The notes under the pieces are model-generated. The model did not search any database. It was not told where the DNA came from and saw only the letters and a list, made by a program, of their open reading frames with translations. A DNA stretch of 64,000 nt from CAIRDP01 sp037134895 (GTDB taxonomy: Bacteria; Bacteroidota; Bacteroidia; Bacteroidales; FEN-979): contig JBAXLI010000001.1 in the NCBI GenBank assembly GCA_037134895.1, forward strand, positions 62,001 to 126,000. The letters run 5' to 3'. Both the position numbers and the translations under genes were made by a program. Of the stretch, positions 16,514-26,119 are shown piece by piece. The first letter of the stretch is position 1. Every line of letters starts with the position of its first letter.

Positions 16514-17725
16514 ATGAAAAGATGTATTGAACTTGCATTTGTAATGATTTTTTTTACTGCTGCTTTCGGAATGTCTCAGAATAATCAGCCGTATCTCGGA
16601 CAGACTCCCCCCGGACTGACCGACCGACGTTTCCCCCCTGACTCTTTGCTTGGAAACAGCTTGTGGTGGTGGCATGGATCACCGGCATTCACTGCCGACG
16701 GACTGGAGATGTTTTTTACCGAGTATGTGAGACATAGTGCAACGAATGAGAATATGGAGCTTTTTACGATGAAGGTTGAGAACAACAATTGGGGTCCGGT
16801 TCATCACCCGGCCTTCGCCGATACTTCCTATATGGAAAACAGCCCGGTATTATCCGTTACCGGTGATACCCTTTACTTTTTCTCAACAAGACCGGGAGGA
16901 CCGTTTTTCAGGACGGTACGCAATGGGTCTGGCTGGACCCAGCCAAGCCCGGTAAGTATTCCCGTGCCTGCGGGAAGCAGCTACGGACTGGAGTTTGCAG
17001 TTGCCGGTAACCAGGATTTCTATATTGAGCTTTCGAATCCACCCAGTGCTCCATCTGACCTGTATGTTTCAAGGTTTGTGAACGGGACTTACCAGCTTGC
17101 CGAAAATCTTGGCCCCAGAGTAAATTCAGCCGAGCTGGATGCTTTCCCGTTTATTGATCCGGCCGGCGAATACCTTATTTTCGCTTCCAAACGGCCCGGT
17201 GGTTTTGGCGGACAATTCGACATGTACATATGTTTCAGGGATGCTGATTCCAGCTGGACCCAGGCCATGAATATGGGTTTTGAGATCAATTCGACCGGGG
17301 CATGGTTCGCATCTGTTTCACTTGATAAGCAATATCTTTTTTTCAATACCTGGAAAGCCGCGGATCAGGGATATAACCCTTACTGGATCAGTGCCGCGGT
17401 GATCGACAGTCTGCATACAATTGTCGGCATTGCTGACCGTGAGAACTCATCCGCAGGGAACATCTTGCAACAAAATGAACCTAACCCGTTCAGTGATAAA
17501 ACTTCCATTTGCTTCAGCCTTGAAACTCCTTCAACAGTTAACCTATTCGTCACAGACCTCTTAGGGAAACGGGTAGCAACTCTGATCAGAAATGAAAAGC
17601 TAAGCAAAGGAATACACAGGATTTCTTTTTCACCTCAGAAATACAATCTGCCTGCGGGAATTTATTCATATTCCCTGCTCACAAACGATGGGTGGATAAC
17701 GAAAAAGATGATCTGTTCGGATTAG
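16514..17725 (+). CDS. PD40 beta-propeller protein with T9SS type A sorting domain
   Basis: A 403-residue exported protein. After a signal peptide (MKRCIELAFVMIFFTAAFG) the body up to about residue 310 has WD40-like PD40 repeats, for example SPVLSVTGDTLYFFSTRPGG and DAFPFIDPAGEYLIFASKRP. The C-terminal 85 residues (NEPNPFSDKTSICFSLE to ITKKMICSD) are a T9SS type A sorting domain, with GIYSYSLLTNDG as the last strand pair. Probably exported and surface-attached or secreted; ligand unknown. Transcribed away from the FGE-fold gene. Confidence 0.88.
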   Translation: MKRCIELAFVMIFFTAAFGMSQNNQPYLGQTPPGLTDRRFPPDSLLGNSLWWWHGSPAFTADGLEMFFTEYVRHSATNENMELFTMKVENNNWGPVHHPAFADTSYMENSPVLSVTGDTLYFFSTRPGGPFFRTVRNGSGWTQPSPVSIPVPAGSSYGLEFAVAGNQDFYIELSNPPSAPSDLYVSRFVNGTYQLAENLGPRVNSAELDAFPFIDPAGEYLIFASKRPGGFGGQFDMYICFRDADSSWTQAMNMGFEINSTGAWFASVSLDKQYLFFNTWKAADQGYNPYWISAAVIDSLHTIVGIADRENSSAGNILQQNEPNPFSDKTSICFSLETPSTVNLFVTDLLGKRVATLIRNEKLSKGIHRISFSPQKYNLPAGIYSYSLLTNDGWITKKMICSD

Positions 17726-17834
17726 ACCTCCCCGGGGTTCCATGTTTCTTTCTTTAAGTGGTTTCAGCAATATTTCAGGAACCGTATGATGAAATATTCG
17801 TAAATTTACGGGTGAAACATTAACATTCAAGCAG

Positions 17835-19505
17835 ATGAACCGGTTTCGTGTTTTCCCGATTTTATTAGTCATGGCTGTCATATCAGCCGTTCTTTTTTTT
17901 CAGTCCTGTAAAAAAACTGAAACTACTGAACAGCCCGTGTATCTTACTGTAAGCCTGCCAACGCTTACAATGCAGAACGAGCTGTATTATCCGCTCAACA
18001 GCAGCGCCCGCTCAGTAGAGATGGAGTTCTCAGAACCCCTGGATTCAGCGACGGTTGCCGGGAATATTTCTTTTTCTGATAAGAACGGATTGCTGGATAC
18101 TGTTTACACCCTCATTGCCATGGACCGGAAAATCGTTATGCTGTTTAAACCCGGTTTTTCGCTCAGGCAGGGGTGGAGGTACCTGCTTACCTGCAGAAGC
18201 GGACTCACATCGGTCTATGGGAAAAAATTTGCTTCATCTTTCATCCTGGAACTCAGAACCAACGCATTCAACGTGGGTTCGGTGACAGGTTTGGGCGCAG
18301 GTTCGGGCACAAGGAATTCGATCATGTGCATCAGTGACGTACATATGGGCGAATACCGCGCAGTGAACGGGAAGTACTGCTGGTTCAGTAAAAACGAGGC
18401 AGCCCTGGCCGACCTGCTTGACAATGTAATTACCGGCACACAGGTACGGCAACTGGTGATCCTTGGCGATCTTTTCGACGAATGGGTGATCCCTTACCGT
18501 ACCTCGCCTTTCGATGCTTCGGCCGGGATCAGCGACAGCAGGGGATACTTCCTGTCGGTTGCAAGTTCTCCCGTGAACAGCCCTGTCATCAGCAGGCTGA
18601 AAGCCATTGCCTCAGGCGAGAACACACAGCTGGTATATGTCCCGGGGAATCATGATATGTTACTTACGCAAAGCATCCTTGAGGAGATTATCCCGGGAGT
18701 TATCTGGCAGGGAAATATCCCGGGACTGGGAAATTATTCACCTGTGGAAGAGATCACCATGGAGCACGGGCACAGGCTGGATTTCTTCAATTGTCCGCAA
18801 CCACTTGTAAATTCAGGGCATATGCTGCCTCCCGGTTTTTTCATTTCGCGATTACAGGCTGCCGGCTTGCAGGAACACCAGGGACAGTTCCTGAAAGCAG
18901 GGAATGAAAGCGGGGGCGCAGTTCAGTTCACCCTGGCCTGGATCCTGGCCTTTGAGTATGTGCGTGCCCAGTTTGCCATGAATGTTCATCCTGATTCTGT
19001 GAATATAAGGATGGATGGCATCGATGGTTACAGCAGTCCATACTCCTTCAACGGCGTCAGGGACATGTATGCCTCGAAGATTGAAGACCAGTGGAATGCC
19101 ACCCAGGCACAAAATGCTGTTCCTGTTCAGATGCCCGTGATCATGGCCATCCTGGACGGGAACACCGATATGTATTTTGCGGCAAGCTATGAGTACATGT
19201 CAAGTGTGGCTCCGAAAAAATATAAGATGGCTGTGTTCGGGCATACCCACAATCCTGAGCTGAAGGTTTATCCCTCAGGTAAGAAACTCCAGGGAATTTA
19301 TGCCAATTCGGGCTCCTGGGTAAATGAAGAGCTTTGCGAAAAAAAGGTCAGGACCTACCTGATGATATGGCCAGGCCAGTGGACAGGTTCAGACCTGGAC
19401 ATAGTATCGTTATACCAGTATAATCTGAACAGCGGAGGAGGGAATCCTAACCCTGGCTATGTACCTGTTTTGCTGTCGGAGGAAAGTATATACATCGGGA
19501 ACTAA
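17835..19505 (+). CDS. Metallophosphoesterase lipoprotein with Ig-like domain
   Basis: A 556-residue lipoprotein; the lipobox FQSC gives a lipidated Cys at residue 25. Residues about 45-145 look like a bacterial Ig-like domain of the SbsA/Big_5 kind (VEMEFSEPLDSATV, MLFKPGFSLRQGWRYLLT). The rest is a calcineurin-like metallophosphoesterase with its metal-binding motifs in order: ISDVHMGEY (Asp168), LGDLFDEW, PGNHDM and GHTHNPEL. The domain carries a large insert between GNHD and GHTH. Substrate cannot be told; the family includes nucleotidases, phosphodiesterases and UDP-diacylglucosamine hydrolases. Location is probably the outer or inner membrane, facing the periplasm or surface. Confidence 0.88.
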   Translation: MNRFRVFPILLVMAVISAVLFFQSCKKTETTEQPVYLTVSLPTLTMQNELYYPLNSSARSVEMEFSEPLDSATVAGNISFSDKNGLLDTVYTLIAMDRKIVMLFKPGFSLRQGWRYLLTCRSGLTSVYGKKFASSFILELRTNAFNVGSVTGLGAGSGTRNSIMCISDVHMGEYRAVNGKYCWFSKNEAALADLLDNVITGTQVRQLVILGDLFDEWVIPYRTSPFDASAGISDSRGYFLSVASSPVNSPVISRLKAIASGENTQLVYVPGNHDMLLTQSILEEIIPGVIWQGNIPGLGNYSPVEEITMEHGHRLDFFNCPQPLVNSGHMLPPGFFISRLQAAGLQEHQGQFLKAGNESGGAVQFTLAWILAFEYVRAQFAMNVHPDSVNIRMDGIDGYSSPYSFNGVRDMYASKIEDQWNATQAQNAVPVQMPVIMAILDGNTDMYFAASYEYMSSVAPKKYKMAVFGHTHNPELKVYPSGKKLQGIYANSGSWVNEELCEKKVRTYLMIWPGQWTGSDLDIVSLYQYNLNSGGGNPNPGYVPVLLSEESIYIGN

Positions 19506-19540
19506 GCCTGTTCAGCAGCGGTTCTTACCTTAATTTTCCT

Positions 19541-19548
19541 TACATTTG
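19541..19548 (+). promoter_or_regulatory. Putative -7 promoter element (TACATTTG)
   Basis: Exact TAnnTTTG match 108 bases before the KAS III-like gene, giving a leader of about 100 bases. The same octamer is found before the kinase gene (36370-36377) and the OsmC gene (minus strand, 24914-24921). No clear -33 box. Confidence 0.42.
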
Positions 19549-19655
19549 CAGTCGTTATTCTCTGCCTGAAAACCCAGAAGTCATTCCTCCTTTTGAAGAG
19601 AGCATAGCGATAAGCTCAAATTTCATATTATTTTAGTTTACAAGAGACCTTCAAT

Positions 19656-20549
19656 ATGGGGACATATTTTCGACAAATGGATGGCTATTTCGAGTTTTCA
19701 ACTGAAAAGGATCTTCCCGAACAACCAAAACAGGTGTTGGCTCTTGCCTTAAAACCTGTCGGATCTCTCATCGATTCAGGATTACCGCAAAACCTGAGTC
19801 ATATTATTGTCGCCACAACCTGTCCTGACACCTTAGCCCCATCACTTGGACAATCCATTGTTGAGAAATTCAGCAGTTCATTGTCAGGTTGTCATTCAAT
19901 TGATATTGTCCAGGGATGTGCGGGGGGTGTTTCTTCCCTGATCCTTGGCAGCCAGTTGTCGGAGTTGAACAAATCATCTGTGTTGGTGGTGCATGCTGAT
20001 GCTGCAAAAAAAAGCACTTCCCGGACAAGCCGGTATAATAAAATATTTGGTAACGGATCTTATGCATGTGTGATAAGTTACGAGGATTCCCCGAAAGGAC
20101 TGATTCACGCCAGATCAAAACAGTATAAAGGGTTGTCGGAAGTTGTGAGTGTAAATCTTGGACATGATGCCGAAAGAATCATATTGAAAGAAAGCAAAAC
20201 CATGCTGACTGATCCGCGAAAACATCTTGGCCTGTTAATGAACAATAATCTTGCAATAAAACTTCTCAAAAATGCCGAAGATTTTTACCTGTCATTTATC
20301 AGTGAAACAGGACATCCGGATGTACTGATCCTGCACCAGGTAAACCCGATCATATTAAAGTATCTTGCTTCGGTATTTAAAAAATACAAACTGGAATTCA
20401 TTAATGTGGCTGAAAAGACCGGAAATTGCGGTGCTGCATCAGTCGGGATTGCCTTGAACCTGATGAAAGATTCGATGCAGGGAAAAAGGATCATACTTTG
20501 CAGTTTCGGGACAGGCGGCGTGATCACAGCCGGGTTTTGGCAGAACTGA
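19656..20549 (+). CDS. 3-oxoacyl-ACP synthase III-like (KAS III) enzyme
   Basis: A 297-residue thiolase-fold enzyme of the FabH/KAS III group. The triad is complete: Cys88 in VQGCAGGVSS, His227 in LHQVNP and Asn257 in TGNCGAASVG. The conserved ending CSFGTGGVITAGFW fits. It is about 25 residues shorter at the N-terminus than housekeeping FabH, which places its nucleophile near position 112; no earlier ATG, GTG or TTG start is available in frame. It should condense an activated acyl primer with a malonyl- or acyl-thioester. No acyl carrier protein, ketoreductase or other fatty-acid gene is adjacent, so it is probably not the housekeeping FabH. It is followed after 15 bases by a START-domain gene and they form a likely two-gene unit. 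Confidence 0.85.
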   Translation: MGTYFRQMDGYFEFSTEKDLPEQPKQVLALALKPVGSLIDSGLPQNLSHIIVATTCPDTLAPSLGQSIVEKFSSSLSGCHSIDIVQGCAGGVSSLILGSQLSELNKSSVLVVHADAAKKSTSRTSRYNKIFGNGSYACVISYEDSPKGLIHARSKQYKGLSEVVSVNLGHDAERIILKESKTMLTDPRKHLGLLMNNNLAIKLLKNAEDFYLSFISETGHPDVLILHQVNPIILKYLASVFKKYKLEFINVAEKTGNCGAASVGIALNLMKDSMQGKRIILCSFGTGGVITAGFWQN

Positions 20550-20564
20550 TAAAGCGACACTGCG

Positions 20565-21179
20565 ATGAGAGTTCCTCCTTCGATTTATACGTTTATTTTT
20601 GTACTTGTTTTTACCGGTTCTTCTTTGTTTTCTCAAACATGGAATTTCGTCAGGGAGAAGGATGGAATCAGACTGTTCCTTAGGCAGGAGGAACACAATT
20701 CATTTAAATCATTCCGGGGTGAAGTCGACTTTAAAGGGGATTTTGAAAAAGCAAGTGCTCTTATTGGAAATCCATTGAATCTTGACTGGTGGGGTGATGA
20801 TGTAAGTGAGATCAAAGTTCTTTTTTACGAAAAAGATAAGCAGATCAGGTATTATTTGGTATACAAGGTTCCCTGGCCTTTCACCGACCGGGATCTTGTT
20901 GCTGATGTTCAATTGAATGAAGATTCTGTGACAGGTATCAGAACTGTTTTTTCCAGGCCATTGGCCGATGTAGTTCCTCAAAACCCGAAACGCATCAGGG
21001 TTACCGATTACTGGCAGAAATGGACTCTTCAGCCACTTAAAAACGGCATGATCCATATAACACTTGAAGGATTTATCGATCCTTCGGGAAGTGTACCGGC
21101 CTGGTTGTATAACATGGTAATTATTGATACACCGCTGAAACTTTTGCGTGAAGTTCAGAAACGGGTTCAGGTGATATGA
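20565..21179 (+). CDS. START-domain (lipid-binding) exported protein
   Basis: A 204-residue protein with a signal peptide (MRVPPSIYTFIFVLVFTGSS, cleaved near FSQ) and a single START/SRPBCC-like domain over the rest: WNFVREKDGIRLFLRQEE, LVYKVPWPFTDRDLVADV and the long C-terminal helix LKLLREVQKRV. START domains hold a hydrophobic ligand in a deep groove. The export signal places it in the periplasm. It is 15 bases downstream of the KAS III-like gene, suggesting the two handle the same lipid or polyketide-like product, which is inference. Confidence 0.85.
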   Translation: MRVPPSIYTFIFVLVFTGSSLFSQTWNFVREKDGIRLFLRQEEHNSFKSFRGEVDFKGDFEKASALIGNPLNLDWWGDDVSEIKVLFYEKDKQIRYYLVYKVPWPFTDRDLVADVQLNEDSVTGIRTVFSRPLADVVPQNPKRIRVTDYWQKWTLQPLKNGMIHITLEGFIDPSGSVPAWLYNMVIIDTPLKLLREVQKRVQVI

Positions 21180-21195
21180 AAAGACCCAGGCAGGA

Positions 21196-23652
21196 TCAGC
21201 GAATCAGCAGTTTTATGATCCTGTCATCCTTCCTGTCGAAAACCCCGATAAAATACAATCCGGGGTTCAAATCAGAAAAATCAAAAACTTTTGAAAAATT
21301 ACCGGGAGCGGCAATAATATCTTCCTGGCGGATCAGGATTCCGAGGGGATTGATCACCGATAATCTGAAGGGGCCATTCAGATTTTCTATTGAAAGAGTG
21401 AACAATCCTTGAGTAGGATTAGGGCGGATGGAGAGAGAGGGAGTGCTTCCATTCTCCCCGATGCCGGTGCAGGCCGAAAACGTGAAGGTGACAAGGATGC
21501 CTGTTGAATCTACGCAGCCTGATTCGTTGATGACTTTTACAGTATAAAATTGCATATCGAAGCCGATGCCCGATGAGGATACTGAGATTGACTGGCTGGT
21601 GGCTCCGTTTGACCAGTAATAGCTTGAATTCGGGTTCCCGGCATCGAGAACCAGGTTGTCGTAAACACAAAGCGTTGTGTCGGCCGGCCCAAGATGAATG
21701 ACAGGTCTGGGATTCACATGAACTGTCACGCTTCCGTTCGACTGGTTGAACCCGTCATTGATAAGTACTTCATAGCTTGTTGGTTCCATAGGAGACACAA
21801 CCGGGTTTTCCAGAGTTGAAGTAAAACCAGGGGGTTGGGAGGTCCAGCTGAAGGTATAATTACCCGATCCTCCGCCAGCCATGGCGTGAAGCTGTGTTGA
21901 GACACCCTGGCAGATCACCGGGCGATCAGCAACAGGGTGCACCGAGAGCGGGCTGCCGGTGATAGTAACCGAAAGCTGAGAAGGTTCGCTTTGGCAGCCT
22001 GTTGTCAGGTCGGTCACTGTGAGGATGAATACCGTTGACGCCTGCAGATTTGTAAATACCGGATTACTTAATGCGGAAGAGTATCCGGGAGGTTGCGAGG
22101 TCCAGTAATAGGAATAATTTCCGCTGCCCCCGCTTGCATATCCTGAAAGGGATGCATTTGTGCCATAAGGAATGCTGATCGAAGATCCCGCCGCTGCAAG
22201 CGGTTTAGGGTTAACAGTTACGGTCGAACTGCCAGAAGTTGAACTGAATCCATCATTGAGATCCAGGTTGTAAATTGTTGTGGTAAGGGGAAATACTGTT
22301 GGATTCTGCAAAGCCGAAATAAACCCCGGGGGATTGGAAGTCCAGGAGTAAGTATAATTTCCGCTCCCTCCCGAACCCAGGGCCTGAAGGGATGATGATT
22401 CTCCTGCGCAAATAGTTTGAGGGTCGGATGTAACTGCAACACCCAGTGGTCCGCCAACAACAGTTACAAGCACATTATCGGATGAATTGCAGCCGGCATT
22501 GTCGGTGACATTCAGAGTAAACTGGGTGGTTGCTCCAATATTCACGGTAAGAGGACTCTGAACATCAGGGTTTACAAGGTATGCCGCAGGTTCCCAGTGA
22601 TAAGTATATGAACCGGATCCCCCGCTTGCACTTCCGTGAAGGGTTATGATGGCCCCGTTGGCGATGGTGGTATCATTCCCTGCACCTGCGACCGGGGCAT
22701 TGATCTCACTAACCAGGAAGGGGTATGACTGGTAAAGCGCAATATTGTCGCAGAGATCGATGATATCACCGACAATGTTCAGGGTGTAGTTCCCTGCAAA
22801 AAGCTTGGGAGACACATTCAGGGTAAAGGTTGGAGTATGATCGGCTCCGCTTGCACAGGTTGTGCTGGTCACATCATTAATGGTGTAAGGCCCGCCAGGT
22901 CCCCCGGTAAGTGTTAACTTTTCGGGATGCTGGTATAGACTTGAACATTTGATATTCTCGGAGAATCGGAGGAATATATCGCTGCTGCCTTCACAAGGTA
23001 CCTTTTGCTGGACGGAGTCGATGGTAGGGGGAACATTGTCGAAGATAACTGCTGTGGAGGCTGAGAAATCAAGAGTGTATCCCGATTGCTGGGTCGAAGA
23101 CCAGTTGCTGATGTTCAACACATATGTCTGGCCTGCTGTAACTGTGAGGTCCTTGTTCCATGCCGGACCGTTTGTAGTTCCCGGACCATTACAATTTTTG
23201 TTATTGCTCTGGGCGGAATTGATGCCGGTTGCACCATTCGTTCCCGTGGCTCCGTATGAGTTACAGCTGGACTGAAGAAGCACGGCCTGGGTATAGATCT
23301 GGGAACAATCGACATTGGTCATGTTGAAAATGGCCCAGTCATAGTCATTACTGGGGTTATTTGGTATAAGGCTGAATTTCAACAAACCATTGGTCTGAAC
23401 GGTTATTACATAAAATACATCATTCTTTTCGCCATCCATACAAAGTGGACAAGCCTGTCCGGCATGAATCTCGGGATAGATGTTCCCGTGACCGGTATAG
23501 GAATTGGTAGTGGAGTAAACAGGCTGGCAAACCGGGATGGCGCCCGGACAATCCTGTACTGTCGGAGCCTGGGAATAGAGGTTTGCCGTCGGTGCAAGGC
23601 ACGCCAGGAAGACAATAAACTTAAATAATATTTCTACAAGGGTTGATCTCAA
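21196..23652 (-). CDS. Large PKD-like repeat protein with T9SS type A sorting domain
   Basis: An 818-residue exported protein. After the signal peptide an N-terminal domain (DCPGAIPVCQPVY, NDYDWAIFNMTNVDCSQIY) of the sort found in Bacteroidota adhesins is followed by a cadherin/Ig-like segment and four PKD- or SprB-like repeats of about 80-90 residues, each with the core GGSGNYTYSWTSNPPGF or close variants. The last 75 residues (IRPNPTQGLFTLSIEN to DRIIKLLIR) form a T9SS type A sorting domain. A role as surface adhesin is likely. It converges on the START gene with 16 bases between stops. A heptamer array lies directly upstream of its start. Confidence 0.88.
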   Translation of the reverse strand: MRSTLVEILFKFIVFLACLAPTANLYSQAPTVQDCPGAIPVCQPVYSTTNSYTGHGNIYPEIHAGQACPLCMDGEKNDVFYVITVQTNGLLKFSLIPNNPSNDYDWAIFNMTNVDCSQIYTQAVLLQSSCNSYGATGTNGATGINSAQSNNKNCNGPGTTNGPAWNKDLTVTAGQTYVLNISNWSSTQQSGYTLDFSASTAVIFDNVPPTIDSVQQKVPCEGSSDIFLRFSENIKCSSLYQHPEKLTLTGGPGGPYTINDVTSTTCASGADHTPTFTLNVSPKLFAGNYTLNIVGDIIDLCDNIALYQSYPFLVSEINAPVAGAGNDTTIANGAIITLHGSASGGSGSYTYHWEPAAYLVNPDVQSPLTVNIGATTQFTLNVTDNAGCNSSDNVLVTVVGGPLGVAVTSDPQTICAGESSSLQALGSGGSGNYTYSWTSNPPGFISALQNPTVFPLTTTIYNLDLNDGFSSTSGSSTVTVNPKPLAAAGSSISIPYGTNASLSGYASGGSGNYSYYWTSQPPGYSSALSNPVFTNLQASTVFILTVTDLTTGCQSEPSQLSVTITGSPLSVHPVADRPVICQGVSTQLHAMAGGGSGNYTFSWTSQPPGFTSTLENPVVSPMEPTSYEVLINDGFNQSNGSVTVHVNPRPVIHLGPADTTLCVYDNLVLDAGNPNSSYYWSNGATSQSISVSSSGIGFDMQFYTVKVINESGCVDSTGILVTFTFSACTGIGENGSTPSLSIRPNPTQGLFTLSIENLNGPFRLSVINPLGILIRQEDIIAAPGNFSKVFDFSDLNPGLYFIGVFDRKDDRIIKLLIR

Positions 23653-23659
23653 TACTAAG

Positions 23660-23722
23660 TACGAATTACGAATTACGAATTACGAATTACGAGTGACGAA
23701 TTACGAATTACGAATTACAAAA
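23660..23722. repeat. Heptamer micro-tandem array (TACGAAT)
   Basis: Nine 7-bp units in register, six of them exactly TACGAAT and the others differing at one to three positions. It lies between the stop of the DedA gene and the start of the 818-residue cargo gene, so it occupies that gene's promoter region. Confidence 0.9.
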
Positions 23723-23757
23723 TTAGCAGCTTTCTGAATAAGCCGGATAATCAGGTT

Positions 23758-24381
23758 TTACTTTTTTCTCAGCCTGATTGCAGAGCGGATGAGGATTGTC
23801 ATTGTAATGACAGTGATTCCAAGGACTACATATTCAATATAGTCGACCGAATTGGGGATTTGCCGTCCGAAGAGGTATCCCAGTGGTATAAGGGTGGCTG
23901 ACCAGAGTATCGCCCCTCCTGTGTTCAGCAATGTAAAATGCCAGAAGTTCATATCGATCGCCCCGGCGAGTATAGGTACGAAAGTGCGTACAACAGGGAT
24001 GAAGCGGCCTCCAACCAGAGCAAGTCCGCCGTGCTTATCATAATATGCTTTCGCTTTTTCAAGATGCCGCTGCTTGAAAAACAGTCCGTCGCTCTTCTGG
24101 AACAAGCGTTTCCCAAAATATTTCCCGGTAAAAAATCCACATGCATTTCCTGCAACTGCTGCCAGGGCTACCGTAGTCACAAGCAGGTAAATATTGACAG
24201 AAAGATCAGTTGAACCGCATAAAATACCGGCGGTAACTAGCAGGGCATCACCGGGAAAAATAAATCCGAAAAATATCCCTGTTTCAATGAAAATGATGAC
24301 CAGCAGAAGAGCCAGTCCACCGTAATGGATCAGGTTTTCAGAATTGAGGAGAACCTTAACAAACTCTGTTACCTGCTCCAT
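23758..24381 (-). CDS. DedA-family membrane protein
   Basis: A 207-residue membrane protein of the DedA/SNARE-associated (VTT) family. Family marks: FIETGIFFGFIFPGDALLV near residue 31, GNACGFFTGKYFG, then GGRFIPVVRTFVPILAG at about 125-141 with the essential arginines, and a re-entrant helix region. DedA proteins act as undecaprenyl phosphate or phospholipid flippases and need the proton gradient. Follows the OsmC gene on the same strand with 32 bases between and may be cotranscribed. Confidence 0.92.
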   Translation of the reverse strand: MEQVTEFVKVLLNSENLIHYGGLALLLVIIFIETGIFFGFIFPGDALLVTAGILCGSTDLSVNIYLLVTTVALAAVAGNACGFFTGKYFGKRLFQKSDGLFFKQRHLEKAKAYYDKHGGLALVGGRFIPVVRTFVPILAGAIDMNFWHFTLLNTGGAILWSATLIPLGYLFGRQIPNSVDYIEYVVLGITVITMTILIRSAIRLRKK

Positions 24382-24413
24382 TCAAAGAGATTGAACTGTA
24401 TTAATTCTATGGA

Positions 24414-24848
24414 TTATTTCAGCTTTGCATCAAGCGTGATCGGTACAGCTTTGAGGGCCTGGGAAACCGGGCAGCCGGTTTTGGCGGCCAGGGCAAGTTC
24501 CTGGAACTTATCGGCAGTGATACCCTGAACATCACCAAGAAGGTCGAGATGAATACCAGTGATCTCGAAATGGTCGGTCATGAATTCAATATTTACTGCA
24601 GCTGAAACTTTCAGTTCAGCCGGGGGAAAGCCTGCTCCCGAAAGTGCAAAACTGAGTGCCATTGAATAGCAGCCGGCGTGCGCGGCGGCAATAAGTTCCT
24701 CGGGATTGGTTCCGGCGACTCCGTCCTCATTCTTGAAACGGGTGGTAAATGAATATGGGGTGTTGTTGAGCACTCCGCTTGTGGATTGAAGGACGCCTTT
24801 GCCTTCCATTCCTGTGCCCTGCCAGATGGCTGTTGACTTTCGTTTCAT
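24414..24848 (-). CDS. OsmC-family peroxiredoxin
   Basis: A 144-residue OsmC/Ohr-fold protein. The ATG at 24848 (MKRKSTAIWQGTG) gives the usual family length; the longer open frame upstream adds 45 residues without homology. Two redox cysteines are visible in AAHAGCYSMALSFAL and KTGCPVSQALK, and the substrate-site glutamate in NPEELIAAAH. OsmC reduces organic hydroperoxides. A -7 box is found 66 bases upstream. Confidence 0.92.
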   Translation of the reverse strand: MKRKSTAIWQGTGMEGKGVLQSTSGVLNNTPYSFTTRFKNEDGVAGTNPEELIAAAHAGCYSMALSFALSGAGFPPAELKVSAAVNIEFMTDHFEITGIHLDLLGDVQGITADKFQELALAAKTGCPVSQALKAVPITLDAKLK

Positions 24849-24913
24849 GGTATTTCGGTTTACTTGTAAATTAATAATAAAACAGGCCTTCAGTGGCCTT
24901 TTAATCAGTTTAT

Positions 24914-24921
24914 CAAATGTA
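24914..24921 (-). promoter_or_regulatory. Putative -7 promoter element (TACATTTG) of the OsmC gene
   Basis: Exact TAnnTTTG match on the minus strand, 66 bases before the OsmC ATG. It supports the shorter start. No clear -33 box. Confidence 0.42.
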
Positions 24922-25054
24922 CATGACATTTTGATATGCCATGCTTTTGCAGAAAAATTTATTTTTATTTCCTTACTGATCATGATGTTGAATATTTATG
25001 TGTTTTTTACCCAATTTCTGATTATTTTTACAGATGTCACAACAGGCTGCACAT

Positions 25055-26104
25055 ATGAAAAAACTCATTTTTACTTTGATTGCATCGGTGATCCTTGTAG
25101 TAATCATCGTACTGTTATTCGTCCTGGGGCGGAAAAAGGAAAACCAGGGCCGTAAAGAAGTCCTCAGCGATGTCCCGGTTACTATTGATACTGTGAAAAA
25201 GCAGACATTGGAGAACCTGGTGAGCCTTGTCGGGATTATTGACCCGACCAATGACGTCGAAATAATTTCTGAAGCAAAGGGGATGGTGATGAGGGTGAAT
25301 TTCAAGATTGGCGACCAGGTGAAAAAAGGAACGGTCCTTGTCGACATCGATGATCTTGTATGCAAATCCGACATGGCCAGGCAGGAGATCAACTATTTCA
25401 AGTCGAAACGTGATTTTGAGAGGAACAAGACCTTGTATGAGCAGAATTCGATTTCTGCTGCACAACTCGACCTTTCGAGACTGGACATGCAGTCAGCCGA
25501 GAACGACCTGACCAGGGCAAAGAAAGCTCTTGACGACACAAAGGTCAAGGCCCCGATCAACGGCACCATCAACACCAAAAAGATCAATGAGGGTTCGTAT
25601 ATCCAACAGAACTCATCCATAGGGAATATCGTTGACATATCGACCCTGAAGGTCAAGCTGAGCATATCGGAAAAGGATGCTTTTGTTCTGCATGCCGGCG
25701 ACAGTGTCGAAGTCACAACCGATGTGTATCCGGGCAGAATTTTCATCGGGCATGTCGAAAATATTGCTTCAAAGGCGGATGAGGCGCATACCTACCCTGT
25801 CGAGATCCGTCTTCCCAATGATCCTAAATTTCCCCTGAAAGGTGGGATGTTCGGAAGGATCAATTTCATCTCGATCACATCACGTGATGCCATTGCCATT
25901 TCGCGTGACGCACTTATTGGCAGCGTGAAGAATGCCCAGGTATTCGTGATCAAAGACAATTTAGCCTCACTGAGAAATATCACTATTGGAAGGGAATCGG
26001 GGCAGCTGCTCGAGGTGCTGAACGGACTTGAAACAGGTGAAATGGTTGTCACAAGCGGACAGAATAATCTTTCCGATAACATCAGGGTTGTCATCATCAA
26101 ATAA
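25055..26104 (+). CDS. RND efflux periplasmic adaptor (HlyD/MFP family)
   Basis: A 349-residue membrane fusion protein; the ATG at 25055 starts the membrane anchor MKKLIFTLIASVILVVIIVL, while an ATG 21 bases upstream is also possible. Order of elements: anchor, half-motif of the lipoyl domain (VSLVGIIDP, AKGMVMRVNFKIGDQVKKG), an alpha-helical hairpin at about 100-150 (EINYFKSKRDFERNKTLYEQ), the second lipoyl half (KVKAPINGTI), and a beta-barrel domain. It should bridge the RND pump to the outer-membrane factor. It is 15 bases upstream of the giant RND fusion gene and is clearly in one unit with it. Confidence 0.92.
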   Translation: MKKLIFTLIASVILVVIIVLLFVLGRKKENQGRKEVLSDVPVTIDTVKKQTLENLVSLVGIIDPTNDVEIISEAKGMVMRVNFKIGDQVKKGTVLVDIDDLVCKSDMARQEINYFKSKRDFERNKTLYEQNSISAAQLDLSRLDMQSAENDLTRAKKALDDTKVKAPINGTINTKKINEGSYIQQNSSIGNIVDISTLKVKLSISEKDAFVLHAGDSVEVTTDVYPGRIFIGHVENIASKADEAHTYPVEIRLPNDPKFPLKGGMFGRINFISITSRDAIAISRDALIGSVKNAQVFVIKDNLASLRNITIGRESGQLLEVLNGLETGEMVVTSGQNNLSDNIRVVIIK

Positions 26105-26119
26105 ACACAGAAAGAAGCC

